From positions 4,402,001-4,466,000 of the forward strand of contig OZ245920.1 of assembly GCA_965229685.1 (NCBI GenBank): a stretch of DNA of 64,000 bases, written 5' to 3'. Shown here one piece after another: positions 52,169 to 61,944 of this stretch. The notes below the pieces were generated by a model. The model was not told the DNA's origin. It saw only the letters and a program-made list of their open reading frames with translations, and made no database searches. The DNA is from Pacificispira sp033344895 (GTDB taxonomy: Bacteria > Pseudomonadota > Alphaproteobacteria > UBA8366 > Aestuariispiraceae). Within the stretch, counting starts at the first letter, position 1. Each line of letters opens with the position of its first letter. A program made the position numbers and the translations under genes.

Positions 52169-53059
52169 ATGCGGTGGACGATTATGCGCAGCAAGGTGGA
52201 TATTGACGGCCTGTTGACCCTTTCCGCGGTGGCGGCCCATGGCGGGGTCACCCGCGCCGCCACGGCACTGGCGCTCAGCCAATCGGCCGTCAGCCACAAG
52301 ATTCTTCGCCTGGAGGAACGCCTTTCCTGCAAGCTTCTGACACGCCGGGCCGGCGCACCGATCCTGACCGACGCCGGGGAGCGGCTGCTGGGCTATGCCG
52401 ATCGGATACTGGCACTGCATGACGAGGCCGTGGCCGCGCTCAGCGGCAAGTCGATCGCCGGGGAAATACGCCTCGGCGTGACGGAAGATACGACGACGCT
52501 GGGCCTGTCACGCATCCTGGCGCGCTTCGCCAATCTGCACCCCAAGGTCGATATCCGCACCCATGTGGCACAGAGCCTGACCCTGGCACGGCAGATTGCG
52601 GATGCCGCCATCGATCTGGCCGTCATGCAGATCTTTGCGCGCGAGACCCTGCCGGACGATATGGTTCTGGACCGGGAACGTCTGGTTTGGGTTCATTCGC
52701 GGGATTTCGATCCGAATCCGGATGCGCCGCTGCCCTTCATCTCCTTCGATCCCAACTGCTTCTACCGCCACTGGGCCTATGAAGCTGTGACGGAGACGCC
52801 CTATCGCCTGCGCACCGTGCTGGAATGCGCCAGCATCGGCGGTGTCCGCAGTGCGGTTTCCGCTGGCATGGGGCTCGCCCTGTTGAACGAGCGTCATATC
52901 GGGCAGGACATGGTGCCGGCCCGAACCGGTCTGCCCGAACCGCCCGATGTGGCCTATGTCGTCCGCGCGCCTGCCATTCCGATGCGCAGTGCAGTCGTCG
53001 CCCTGCGGCGGGAGATCGAGACCGAAATCGTTCAGCCGACGGTAGCGCCCCGGATGTAG
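52169..53059 (+). CDS. LysR family transcriptional regulator
   Basis: This 296-residue regulator has the N-terminal winged HTH (LLTLSAVAAHGGVTRAATAL, SQSAVSHKILRLEERLSCKL) and a periplasmic-binding-fold effector domain with GEIRLGVTEDTTT. It probably controls the divergent alpha/beta hydrolase. The start is ATG 52169; a second ATG at 52184 is possible. Its 3' end overlaps the convergent SHMT-like gene by 28 bases. Confidence 0.9.
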   Translation: MRWTIMRSKVDIDGLLTLSAVAAHGGVTRAATALALSQSAVSHKILRLEERLSCKLLTRRAGAPILTDAGERLLGYADRILALHDEAVAALSGKSIAGEIRLGVTEDTTTLGLSRILARFANLHPKVDIRTHVAQSLTLARQIADAAIDLAVMQIFARETLPDDMVLDRERLVWVHSRDFDPNPDAPLPFISFDPNCFYRHWAYEAVTETPYRLRTVLECASIGGVRSAVSAGMGLALLNERHIGQDMVPARTGLPEPPDVAYVVRAPAIPMRSAVVALRREIETEIVQPTVAPRM

Positions 53060-54366
53060 TGCAGCCGGTCGAACCGGGCACGCAGCGCAGCGGTTTCCGC
53101 GGCGAGGCTTGCCGGATCGTCGCTGCTCAGCGCCCGGGCCAGCAGATCGGCCAGGTCAGGCACATCCTTCGGCGTAACGCCCCAGCGTACGAGTTCCGGC
53201 GTGCCGATGCGCAATCCGTTCATGTCGCCGTCGACCGATGGGCGCGGAAGGCCGATGCCGCAGGCCAGGAATCCGGCTTTGCGGATATGCCGGGATGCGG
53301 CCTGACCGCCGCCGAACCGCGCGGCCTCCACCGCGAACTGGTGCGACCCTGTGAACCCCCTGGCTGTCTTGAACACAGGCACACCCTGATCGGACAGACC
53401 CTGGGCCAGAGCGCTGGCGAGCGCGATCATGGCCGCCGCGTAGTCGGTCCCATGATCACGCCAGTCCAGCAGGCTCAGCGCCAGGGCCGCCGACTTTGCG
53501 GCATCGAAATTTGCCGTCATACCGGGGAACGCGATGCGATCCAGCGCTTCGGCGATATCCGCCTCGTTCGTGACGATCAGGCCGCCCGCCGGGCCGCCCA
53601 GACTCTTATAGGTGCTCATCGTCATCAGATGCGCGCCCTCCTGCAGCGGGTTCGGCCAGGCACCCCCTGCGATGATGCCGCATTGATGGGCGGCGTCGAA
53701 CAGGACCTTCGCGCCGATCTCGTCGGCAATGGCGCGTATCTCGCGTACCGGATGCGGTTCCAGGTTCAGGCTGCCGCCGATGGTGATCAGGCTCGGCCGT
53801 TCCTTGAGCGCCAAATCCCGCAGGGCTTCGATGTCGACGGTATAGCCATCGGCAGCGACCGGTGCCGGAATCGTGTTCAGGCCATAGAGCCCGGCACAAC
53901 CGTCAGCGTGGTGCGTCACGTGGCCGCCGATATCGGCCGGAGGCGCGATAATGGTGTCGCCCGGTCGGCACAGGGCCATGAAGGTGTAAAGGTTGCCCAT
54001 CGCGCCGGATGCGACGCGGATTTCGGCGAAACGGGCCTGAAAGATCTCGGCCGCCAATTCGGCGCAGATGACCTCGATCTCCTCGATCGCCTCCAGGCCC
54101 ATCTCATATTTGTCGCCGGGATAGCCGAGCGACGGGCGACTTCCGATGCCGCTCGATAGCAGGGCTTCCGCGCGGGGATTCATGACATTCGTCGCCGGGT
54201 TCAGGTTGAAGCAGTCCCGCTCGTGGATCTGCCGGTTCTGCGCCGCCAGCGCATGCAGACGGTGGTCGATGGCGGCGGATCCTGCCGTGGACGCGACTGT
54301 TGCGATGGACTGGACGCGGGTCTCGCAATCGGCGGGCACCCATTGGCGCTGGGCGAGTATCGGCAT
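53032..54366 (-). CDS. Serine hydroxymethyltransferase-like PLP enzyme
   Basis: This 444-residue fold-type I PLP enzyme has the SHMT order: LNPATNVMNPRAEALLSSGI, SGAMGNLYTFMALCRPGDTI, the PADIGGHVTH motif, VLFDAAHQCGIIAGGAW and the PLP lysine in STYKSLGGPAGG. Canonical SHMT has His just before that Lys (THKT); here it is Tyr. That substitution, plus presence of a dedicated lysR, suggests a specialised aldolase, alpha-methylserine-type or transaldolase reaction rather than the housekeeping GlyA. The start at 54366 has AGGAGG 5 bases upstream. Confidence 0.8.
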   Translation of the reverse strand: MPILAQRQWVPADCETRVQSIATVASTAGSAAIDHRLHALAAQNRQIHERDCFNLNPATNVMNPRAEALLSSGIGSRPSLGYPGDKYEMGLEAIEEIEVICAELAAEIFQARFAEIRVASGAMGNLYTFMALCRPGDTIIAPPADIGGHVTHHADGCAGLYGLNTIPAPVAADGYTVDIEALRDLALKERPSLITIGGSLNLEPHPVREIRAIADEIGAKVLFDAAHQCGIIAGGAWPNPLQEGAHLMTMSTYKSLGGPAGGLIVTNEADIAEALDRIAFPGMTANFDAAKSAALALSLLDWRDHGTDYAAAMIALASALAQGLSDQGVPVFKTARGFTGSHQFAVEAARFGGGQAASRHIRKAGFLACGIGLPRPSVDGDMNGLRIGTPELVRWGVTPKDVPDLADLLARALSSDDPASLAAETAALRARFDRLHYIRGATVG

Positions 54367-54451
54367 GGCATCCTCCTGAACCGGCATGACTTGATGGGCG
54401 ACTATGGCCGCGCTTCCCGGATGGCTGCAACGCAGATAAAATAAAAATCGG

Positions 54452-54466
54452 CATAGAAAATCTATG
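54452..54466. promoter_or_regulatory. Inverted repeat at the lysR/SHMT-like divergent promoter
   Basis: CATAGA-AAA-TCTATG, 15 bp, ending 4 bases before the lysR ATG, with a TAAAAT-type element at 54437 in the same AT-rich stretch. Probably the LysR autoregulatory site. Confidence 0.5.
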
Positions 54467-54470
54467 GTGC

Positions 54471-55346
54471 ATGATGTCGATCCAACCGCCTCGACCTCGG
54501 GGTCCCTCCCTGAACGCCTTGCGCGCCTTCGAGGCATCAGCCCGCCTGGGTGGATTCACCGCGGCGGCGGAAGAACTGAATGTGACACCCGGCGCGGTCG
54601 CGCAGCAGATCAAGAAACTGGAAGACTGGCTGGGGGAGCCGCCGTTTCAGCGCACCAGCCAGGGCGTCCGGCTCACCGATCTGGGGCTGGCGACGGCCGG
54701 ACGGTTCTCTGACGCCTTCGACCTGCTGGGGGAGGCGGTCGGCCATCTGCGCGCCCGGGCCAGCACGCCCAGGATTTCCGTGGCGGCCCTGCCCAGCCTG
54801 GCGCAATGCTGGTTGATGCCGCGCCTGCCGTCGCTGCGCCGGGCCCTGCCGGATCTCGTCATCTCCGTAACGGCGCTGGAGAAGCCGCCGAACCTGATCC
54901 GGGAGGCTTTCGATGTCAGTCTGTTCTTTTCGCAGACGCCGCCGGGCGAGGATGAAGTGAGACTCGCCGAGGACCGGATATACCCGGTTTGCAGCCCGGA
55001 CATCGCGCGGTCGATCTCGACAATCGACGATCTGACAACGGTGCCCTGTCTGCGGGACGGCCACTGGCAGGCGGATTGGACGAACTGGCTGCGCGGTGCC
55101 AGCCCGAACCGTCCCATCGCCGTGACAGGGCCGCAATATTCACTCTACAGCATGGCGCTGGACGCGGCACGGTCGGGCGGCGGCGTGCTGATGGGGCACG
55201 ACTGTCTGGTCGCGCCGCTGATCGACAAGGGCGAACTGGTGCGTCTGTTCGACCTCACGGTTTCGACCGGCCAATGGCTGACCCTGCGTTCTGTACGCCC
55301 GGTCCATCCGGCCCTGCGGCAGGTGATCGACCTTCTGTCGGCCTAG
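54471..55346 (+). CDS. LysR family regulator, GcvA type
   Basis: The protein has 291 residues. The N-terminal HTH segment SLNALRAFEASARLGGFTAA with VTPGAVAQQIKKLEDWLG is the GcvA-like subgroup. The effector domain contains ISVAALPSLAQCWLMPRL and the CLRDGHWQADWTNWL segment. It is divergent from the SHMT-like gene (104 bases), which it most likely activates. It ends 6 bases from the convergent ABC permease gene. Confidence 0.9.
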   Translation: MMSIQPPRPRGPSLNALRAFEASARLGGFTAAAEELNVTPGAVAQQIKKLEDWLGEPPFQRTSQGVRLTDLGLATAGRFSDAFDLLGEAVGHLRARASTPRISVAALPSLAQCWLMPRLPSLRRALPDLVISVTALEKPPNLIREAFDVSLFFSQTPPGEDEVRLAEDRIYPVCSPDIARSISTIDDLTTVPCLRDGHWQADWTNWLRGASPNRPIAVTGPQYSLYSMALDAARSGGGVLMGHDCLVAPLIDKGELVRLFDLTVSTGQWLTLRSVRPVHPALRQVIDLLSA

Positions 55347-55352
55347 GGCGGG

Positions 55353-56549
55353 CTACTTGTAGGGATCTGCAGCATCGCGCAGGCCGTCGCCCAGGAACTG
55401 GAAGGCCAGTACCACCATGATCACCGGCACGGCCGGCCAGAGCAGCCAGGGGTACAGCGCCACGGCGTTGAAGTTCTGCGCCTCATTCAGCAACACGCCC
55501 CAGCTCGTGATCGGCGGCTTGAGGCCGAGCCCCAGGAAACTCAGCGCCGTTTCGCCCAGGATCATGCTGGGCACGGCCAGCGTCACCGAGGCGATCAGGT
55601 GGCTGGTGAAACTGGGCAGCAGATGCTTGCCGATGATCCGGCTCGGCTTCGCGCCCATCAACTGGGCGGCGACCGCGAAATCCTCTTCCCGCAGGGACAG
55701 CAGCTTGGACCGCACCGCACGGGCCAGGCCGGGCCAGTCCAGCAGGCCCAGGATTACCGTGATCCCGAGAAAGACCAGGATGGGGGACCAGTTCACGGGC
55801 ATGGCGGCGGAAAGCGCCATCCACAGCGGCAGGGACGGGAAGGACCGGATGACCTCGATCGCGCGCTGCACGCACCAATCGGCAAACCCGCCGAAATAGC
55901 CGGCGATCCCGCCCAGCGTGACGCCCAGCAGGAAGCTGATCGTCACCCCGATCAGCCCGACCGTCAGTGAGATTCGTGCGCCCTGGATGATGCGCGACTG
56001 GATGTCCCGGCCCAGCCTGTCTGTCCCCAGCAGGAAGAAATGCGACCCTTCCGCCGGGCAGACGAAGTGAAAGCTCATCTCGACGGCGTCCCAGTATTCA
56101 TAGGTCGCGCCATCATAGTCGTTCTGCGTGCAGAAGAAGCGCAGCGGCTTCGGTTCCGCCGTGTTTTCGGTATAGACCCAGCGCAACTCCTCGAGATCCA
56201 GACGCACGTCATAGGGATAGACGAAGGGTCCGACAAAATCGCCCTCATGGAACAGGCGGACTTCCTGCGGCGGCGCATAGATGTAATCGGTATGGCGATG
56301 GGTGAAACTGTAGGGCGCCAGCATCTCGGAAATCAGGATCGAAAAATAGACCAGCAGCAGATAGATGCCGCTCCATACCGCCAGCTTATGGCGCCGGAAC
56401 TTCAGCCACATCAGCCGCCATTGGGACGACAGATAGAACTTCTCCTGATCCGGGGTCAGGCGTGTCGCGGAATGCGGATCGAACGGCGCCTCGTTGACGT
56501 AGTGATCCAGGGGCTTTCGGGCGGAATCGGACATCGGCGTATCGCTCAT
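55353..56549 (-). CDS. Peptide-type ABC transporter permease (DppC-like)
   Basis: This 398-residue inner-membrane permease has an N-terminal span (LAVWSGIYLLLVYFSILISE) and a large insertion facing the periplasm (about 70-150). The BPD transport core follows, with the LGTDRLGRDIQSRIIQGARI motif, typical of DppC, and the EAA-like loop AAQLMGAKPSRIIGKHLLPS. The insertion is of the YejE type. Its ATG overlaps the stop of the first permease (ATGA). It is the last gene of the importer operon. Confidence 0.92.
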   Translation of the reverse strand: MSDTPMSDSARKPLDHYVNEAPFDPHSATRLTPDQEKFYLSSQWRLMWLKFRRHKLAVWSGIYLLLVYFSILISEMLAPYSFTHRHTDYIYAPPQEVRLFHEGDFVGPFVYPYDVRLDLEELRWVYTENTAEPKPLRFFCTQNDYDGATYEYWDAVEMSFHFVCPAEGSHFFLLGTDRLGRDIQSRIIQGARISLTVGLIGVTISFLLGVTLGGIAGYFGGFADWCVQRAIEVIRSFPSLPLWMALSAAMPVNWSPILVFLGITVILGLLDWPGLARAVRSKLLSLREEDFAVAAQLMGAKPSRIIGKHLLPSFTSHLIASVTLAVPSMILGETALSFLGLGLKPPITSWGVLLNEAQNFNAVALYPWLLWPAVPVIMVVLAFQFLGDGLRDAADPYK

Positions 56550-57547
56550 TTCGTCGCCTCCGCACCCAGTCGTATCCGGGGGTCGAGCGCCGCGAGCGCC
56601 AGATCGGACAGCAGGTTGCCCAGTACGGTCAGCAGCGCCAGCACCATCAGGAAGGACCCGGCCAGATACATGTCCTGGGTCTCGAGCGCCCGCAGCAGCA
56701 TCGGCCCGGTGGTCTCCAGGCTGAGGACGATCGAGACGATGGCGGATCCGGAGATGATCTCGGGCAGCAGATTGCCGATATCGGCGATGAACGGGTTCAG
56801 CGCCATGCGCAACGGGTATTTGAACAGCGCCTTTTTCGGCGGCACGCCCTTGGCCCGGGCGGTGACGACATACTGCTTGTGCAGCTCGTCCAGCAGGTTG
56901 GCGCGCAGCCGGCGGATCATGCCCGCCGTGCCCGACGTGCCGATGACGATGACCGGAACCCAAAGGTGCTGCAGGACGCTGACGAATTTCTCCCAGCTCA
57001 TCGGCGCGTCGCGCAGATCGTCATCCACCAGACCGCCGATCGACGCGCCGGTCCATTCATTGGCCAGATACATCAGGATCAGCGCCAGCAGGAAGTTCGG
57101 CGTGGCCAGACCGATGAAACCGATGAAGGTCAGGGCATAATCGCCCGGTGAGTACTGGTTGACCGCGGAATAGACGCCGATGGGGAAGGCGACGACATAG
57201 ACGAAGATGATGGTCACGAAGCTGACCAGGATGGTCAGGAACATGCGGTCGCCGACAACTTCGGACACGGGCAGTTCATATTCGAAGGAATAGCCCAGAT
57301 TGCCTTCCAGCAGGATGCCCTTCATCCACAGCAGATACTGCTTCCACATCGGTTCGCCGAAGCCGTAATTCTCACGGTAGAAGGCCAGGACCTCCTCGCC
57401 GATCTGCTCGCCGCGGTCCTGATATTCCTGAATGAGCGTGGTCAGATAATCGCCGGGTGGCAGCTGGATGATCACGAAGACCAGGATGCTGATGACCAGC
57501 AGGGTCGGGATCATGACCAGAAGGCGGCGGACGATGTAATCCAACAT
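56546..57547 (-). CDS. Peptide-type ABC transporter permease (DppB-like)
   Basis: This 333-residue permease has six spans. MLDYIVRRLLVMIPTLLVIS is the usual DppB/OppB N-terminus, and the EAA loop reads VVTARAKGVPPKKALFKYPL. It pairs with the DppC-like permease to form the channel. It starts 28 bases after the binding-protein gene ends. Confidence 0.94.
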   Translation of the reverse strand: MLDYIVRRLLVMIPTLLVISILVFVIIQLPPGDYLTTLIQEYQDRGEQIGEEVLAFYRENYGFGEPMWKQYLLWMKGILLEGNLGYSFEYELPVSEVVGDRMFLTILVSFVTIIFVYVVAFPIGVYSAVNQYSPGDYALTFIGFIGLATPNFLLALILMYLANEWTGASIGGLVDDDLRDAPMSWEKFVSVLQHLWVPVIVIGTSGTAGMIRRLRANLLDELHKQYVVTARAKGVPPKKALFKYPLRMALNPFIADIGNLLPEIISGSAIVSIVLSLETTGPMLLRALETQDMYLAGSFLMVLALLTVLGNLLSDLALAALDPRIRLGAEATK

Positions 57548-57575
57548 GCTGCGTAAACCCTCTTCCCGCGTCCGC

Positions 57576-59504
57576 TTACTGGTCCGCCTGGGCGGTCACG
57601 GCGTCCTTGTCCCAATACACGTAATCCAGACCATAGAGCCCGAAATGGGCCCCGGGGTCCCAGTTCCACAGCCCCTCTTCCGGCAGGTTGCGCAGACCGT
57701 TGGCGACCACGATGGGCTGCAGCACCCCGGCGATCAGGCCGATGGTGGGCAACTGGTCGGCATGCATCTGCAGCATTTCGTGCCAGATCTCCGCTCTCTC
57801 GTCGCGGGTCTCGGCCAGATACCAGTCGCGCCGAAGGTTCATCAGATTGATGCCCATTTCCATATCCGGCGCCGCGCCGCCGGTCTTGTTGGTCTCGTAA
57901 TACTCGCCCCATTCCGACCACTGATACTGGACCTGTGTGACGGGGGCGAGGTCATGCGGCGCCATGTCCGGTGTCGCCAGCCCGTTCTCGAATCCGGACT
58001 CGATCGTCATCTGCGTCTGGCCGGAGAAGATGCGCCGACGCAGGGTCTCCTTGCCCAGCGGCTTGATGTAGAGCTTGATTCCCAGTTCCCACCAGCTGTC
58101 GGCGACCAGTTCCAGGATGTCCGCCTGCTCCGTCGATCCGCCCGTCTCCACGATGATCTCGACCGGTTCCCCGTCCGGTCCGATCCGGGCGCCGTCCCAG
58201 CGCCGCTTCAGGCCCATTTCGTCCAGCAGGGCATTGGCGGTCTTGAGGTCGAACTGGGCGTAGGACGTGCGGTATTCCTCGCGGTAGAGCGGGCTCTTTG
58301 GGAGCATCGTATTCTGGCCTTCCAGGGCCAGGCCGAAATAGATCACCCGGTTGATTTCGCGCCGGTTGATGGCCAGTGACAGGGCGCGGCGGAACCGGAC
58401 ATCGCGGATCAGCTTCCGGAAGACCGGGTCCTTGGCGGTCAGATTGGGATAGAGCGCCATATGCGACCCTTTGGCGATGCGCCAGAGAAAGGTCGAATAT
58501 CCGTGATCCTTTTCGTTCCGCTTCAGCAGCGTGACATCGTCGAAGCGCAGATAGCGCCCCTGAAAGTCGACATCCCCCGTCGCGGATTTGCCGGAGATCA
58601 GCTTCTCCTCGGCAATGTTGAAGATGACCTCGTCGGCATAGGGCAGTTGAAGGCCGTTTCGGTCGACCTTGTGATAATACGGGTTGCGCTTGAAGACGAA
58701 CCGGTCGGCAGGGGCTTCATTGGTGACATACCAGGGCTGCAGCGTCGGCAGCTCCTTGTCCTCCATCCGGTAATAGCGGTTCGCCTTGATATGGACCGCC
58801 GCCCAGTTCCGTTGCCCCGCTTCCTCAGCCGCCCGCTGCAGGTCCTCGATCGGGACGTAATTCGGGTGAAACTGGCTCAGATAGTGTTTCGGCGCGTAGA
58901 TCTGGTTCGGCCGTGCTTGGGCCAATCCGGGCAGGAAATCCGGATTCGGTACCGGGAAGGAATAGCGGATGGTGGTCTCGTCCAGGGCTTCCACCTTCGG
59001 ATAATGCCCCATGATCTTCATGTGCGATGGCGGGCCGGACGCGAAAAGGTCATCGTTATGGGCCATGTCCTCCCAGAAATAGAGGAAGTCTTCCGTGGTG
59101 AACGGGTGTCCGTCGGACCAGCGATGCCCCTCGCGCAGATGCAGCGTGAAGGTCCGGCCGCCGTCGGATACCTCAAAGTCCTTGAGGATGTCCGGAACCA
59201 GATTGAAATCCAGATCGTATTTCACCAGCCGCGCATAGCCATAGACATACATGTAGCGGGTGTCTTTGGACCGGTGCATCAGTGTGACAAGATTGCCGCC
59301 ATGCCGGCCCGCCGTCTGTCCCCGTGCTTCCAGATCGACGACCAGCGGTTCCTTCGGCAGGCGGTCCTCGACCGGCGGCAGCTTGCCCGCCGCGACGTCC
59401 GCATCCAGGGACGGCGCGCCGACATAGTCCATCGCATCGGCGGACGGGGGCGCAAATCCCGCAAGGGCGGCGAGGGTCAGCGCGAAGAGTACTCGCGGCA
59501 TCAT
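57576..59504 (-). CDS. ABC transporter substrate-binding protein, family 5
   Basis: This 642-residue exported protein has a signal peptide MMPRVLFALTLAALAGFAPP followed by a mature part with RWSDGHPFTTEDFLYFWEDM, the SBP_bac_5 hallmark, and FRRALSLAINRREIN. It is longer than DppA, as in the YejA/large peptide or microcin-type subgroup. No lipobox Cys is seen, so it is probably free in the periplasm. AGGAG precedes the ATG at 59504, which overlaps the ATPase stop. Confidence 0.92.
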   Translation of the reverse strand: MMPRVLFALTLAALAGFAPPSADAMDYVGAPSLDADVAAGKLPPVEDRLPKEPLVVDLEARGQTAGRHGGNLVTLMHRSKDTRYMYVYGYARLVKYDLDFNLVPDILKDFEVSDGGRTFTLHLREGHRWSDGHPFTTEDFLYFWEDMAHNDDLFASGPPSHMKIMGHYPKVEALDETTIRYSFPVPNPDFLPGLAQARPNQIYAPKHYLSQFHPNYVPIEDLQRAAEEAGQRNWAAVHIKANRYYRMEDKELPTLQPWYVTNEAPADRFVFKRNPYYHKVDRNGLQLPYADEVIFNIAEEKLISGKSATGDVDFQGRYLRFDDVTLLKRNEKDHGYSTFLWRIAKGSHMALYPNLTAKDPVFRKLIRDVRFRRALSLAINRREINRVIYFGLALEGQNTMLPKSPLYREEYRTSYAQFDLKTANALLDEMGLKRRWDGARIGPDGEPVEIIVETGGSTEQADILELVADSWWELGIKLYIKPLGKETLRRRIFSGQTQMTIESGFENGLATPDMAPHDLAPVTQVQYQWSEWGEYYETNKTGGAAPDMEMGINLMNLRRDWYLAETRDERAEIWHEMLQMHADQLPTIGLIAGVLQPIVVANGLRNLPEEGLWNWDPGAHFGLYGLDYVYWDKDAVTAQADQ

Positions 59505-61384
59505 GCGGCGCTCCTGCCGAAGGAGGCGTCTTCCCGCGCCCGGACGATATGGCCGTCGCCGAGGTCGTGGAATACGGCATCGACGCTGCCGTCATCGGTG
59601 AACGGCATGGGCCAGAGGGCCGGGTTCGATGCCTTCTCGTCCATCAGCCGGGCGAAATCCAGCTGCCGGTCCGGATTGGGGTCCGGCACGGCCCGCAACA
59701 GACCCTGCGTGTAGGGATGCATCGGATTCTTGAAGAGCACCTCACGCGGCGCCATCTCGACCAGCCGGCCGCGGCACATCACCGCGATCCGGTCGGCGAT
59801 ATAGTCGACGACCGCCAGGTTGTGGCTGATGAAGATATAGGTCAGCCCCAGATCACGTTGCAGATCCTTCAACAGATTCAAGATCTGGGCCTGGATCGAT
59901 ACGTCCAGGGCCGAAACAGGCTCATCGCAGATGATGATTTCCGGGTTCAGCGCCAGTGCCCGCGCGATCCCGATACGCTGCCGCTGGCCGCCGGAGAAGC
60001 TGTGCGGATAGCGCTTCAGGTGGCGCATATCCAGGCCGACCAGTTCCATCAAGGTGGCGGCTTTCTGACGCCGCTCTTCGATCGTGCCGACCCCGTGGAT
60101 GGACAGCGGCTCGGTCAGGATGTCCAGCACCGTCATGCGCGGGTTCAGCGACGAGAACGGGTCCTGGAAAATGAACTGCATCGTTCGTCGGAAATCGAAC
60201 AGGGCCCCGCCGGTCAGGTCCAGCAGGTCGGTCTCCGTCTGTCCGTCGTAATAGGTGACGTCGCCGCTATCAGGCGTCAGCGCGCGCATCAGAATTTTCG
60301 ACAGGGTCGTCTTACCGCAACCGCTTTCGCCGACCAGGCCCAGGCATTCGCCGCGCTTCACGTCGAAGGAGACGCCGTCTACGGCGCGGATCGGCGTGGA
60401 GGTGCCGATCAGGCCGCCCTTGCGGATCGTGAATGTCTTGGTGACGTCGCGGACGGTGAGGATCGGCTTGTTCGGATCGGCGACCTTTCGGGCCGGCCGG
60501 TCTTCGCGCAGGGTGTCGGCATTGGCCTCGATCTCGCGGATCGGAATCAAGCGCTCGCCGGGCTTCATGTCGAAGCGCGGCACGGCGTGCAGCAGCGCCT
60601 TGAGATAGGGGTGGCGCGGGTCACGGAAAATATGGTCCAGGGTCCCGTGCTCCATGACCTCGCCGTGATACATGACGACGATTTCCTCCGCCATGTTCGC
60701 GACCACGCCAAGGTCATGGGTGATCATCAGGACGGCCATGCCCAGTTCCTTCTGCAGGTCGCGCATCAGCTTCAGGATCTGGGCCTGGATCGTCACATCC
60801 AGGGCCGTCGTCGGCTCGTCGGCGATCAGCAGCGCCGGGTGGCAGACCAGGGCCATCGCGATCATCGCGCGCTGACGCAGTCCGCCGGACAGTTCGAACG
60901 GATAGGTCTTCATGGCCCGGTCGGGGTCCGGGAAGCCGACCATGCGCAGCATGTCGCGGCTCAGGTCCTGGACTTCCGCCATGCTGCAATCGCGGTGGAG
61001 TTCCACCGCCTCGCCGATCTGGTTGCCGACGGTATGCAGCGGCGACAGGGCCGTCATCGGCTCCTGAAAGATGATCGATATTCGACCGCCGCGGATTGCC
61101 CGCATCTCCGCACCGTCACGATCCAGCTTGGCGATGTCGATCGGTCCGCCCGGTTTTCTGGGGTCGTCGAACAGGATCGACCCGCCGGTGATCTGGGAGA
61201 TTTTCGGCAGGATGCCCATGATGGCCTGGCTGACCACCGATTTGCCGGAGCCGGATTCGCCGACCAGCGCGACCGTTCCGCCCGGCGGTACACGGAAGGA
61301 CACGCCTTTCACGGCCTCGACCGACCCCTCCAGAAGACGGAAGCCGATCCGTAGGTCTTCGACCTTCAGCAGATCCCCGGCCAT
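59501..61384 (-). CDS. ABC transporter ATP-binding protein, two fused ATPase domains
   Basis: The protein has 627 residues. Two ATPase halves: Walker A GESGSGKSVV near 43 and GESGCGKTTLSK near 350; signatures ELSGGLRQRAMIA and FSGGQRQRIGIA; Walker B LLIADEPTTALD and IICDEPVSALD. Each half has the oligopeptide-transporter C-terminal extension (RHPYLKALLHAVPR; MHPYTQGLLRAVPDPNPDRQ). It is a DppD-DppF fusion and energises the importer encoded downstream in the same operon. Confidence 0.95.
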   Translation of the reverse strand: MAGDLLKVEDLRIGFRLLEGSVEAVKGVSFRVPPGGTVALVGESGSGKSVVSQAIMGILPKISQITGGSILFDDPRKPGGPIDIAKLDRDGAEMRAIRGGRISIIFQEPMTALSPLHTVGNQIGEAVELHRDCSMAEVQDLSRDMLRMVGFPDPDRAMKTYPFELSGGLRQRAMIAMALVCHPALLIADEPTTALDVTIQAQILKLMRDLQKELGMAVLMITHDLGVVANMAEEIVVMYHGEVMEHGTLDHIFRDPRHPYLKALLHAVPRFDMKPGERLIPIREIEANADTLREDRPARKVADPNKPILTVRDVTKTFTIRKGGLIGTSTPIRAVDGVSFDVKRGECLGLVGESGCGKTTLSKILMRALTPDSGDVTYYDGQTETDLLDLTGGALFDFRRTMQFIFQDPFSSLNPRMTVLDILTEPLSIHGVGTIEERRQKAATLMELVGLDMRHLKRYPHSFSGGQRQRIGIARALALNPEIIICDEPVSALDVSIQAQILNLLKDLQRDLGLTYIFISHNLAVVDYIADRIAVMCRGRLVEMAPREVLFKNPMHPYTQGLLRAVPDPNPDRQLDFARLMDEKASNPALWPMPFTDDGSVDAVFHDLGDGHIVRAREDASFGRSAA

Positions 61385-61452
61385 ATAACCCAGCGTCCCC
61401 CAAACGCGCCCGGTGAGTTACTTCCCGCCGATCCTTCCCCCGGGCGACCTGA

Positions 61453-61944
61453 CTACCGTCGGATCGGCGCTCCCATTGCCTCGAAATTGTGCATCGTCGC
61501 GGGATCGACGTCGATGCCCTGCCGGGTACACAGACCCGCCACGAACTCCGCGAGCCTATCAAACTCCCTGAGCGAAGACTCGACAACGATTTTCGTGCCC
61601 TTCCCCCGCAAGGTCAGGGACAGGATGCCGCTGCCCTGCCGTGACCGCGCCGATGCATAGTAGGACAGCCGGACGGCGGTCAGGTCCGACCACTGCAGAC
61701 TGCGCCGTCGCAGGGGGTTGGATACGGCGATCGCATCTTCCGACAGATGGATTTCCGTTTTGTGGCGCAGGCCGGTGCGCAGCAAAAAGACCGCAAAAAT
61801 CGCCGCCAGACCCCAGCAGACGATTTCTATCGGGCGCAGAATATCCTCCACCAGCAGCGCCGGCCCCGCGGTCGCCGCCAGTCCGGCAATCCCGCGCAGG
61901 GCGTCCCGGATCAGGGCGCCGCGGTCGAATTGCAGCGTTTTCAT
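61453..61944 (-). CDS. Small membrane protein with PH-like domain
   Basis: This 163-residue protein has hydrophobic segments at about 15-35 and 40-58, then a soluble EIHLSEDAIAVSNPLRRRSL and WSDLTAVRLSYYASAR region resembling bacterial PH domains. Function unknown. The ATG at 61944 overlaps the deacetylase stop (ATGA), so it is co-expressed with envelope glycan genes. Confidence 0.65.
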   Translation of the reverse strand: MKTLQFDRGALIRDALRGIAGLAATAGPALLVEDILRPIEIVCWGLAAIFAVFLLRTGLRHKTEIHLSEDAIAVSNPLRRRSLQWSDLTAVRLSYYASARSRQGSGILSLTLRGKGTKIVVESSLREFDRLAEFVAGLCTRQGIDVDPATMHNFEAMGAPIRR

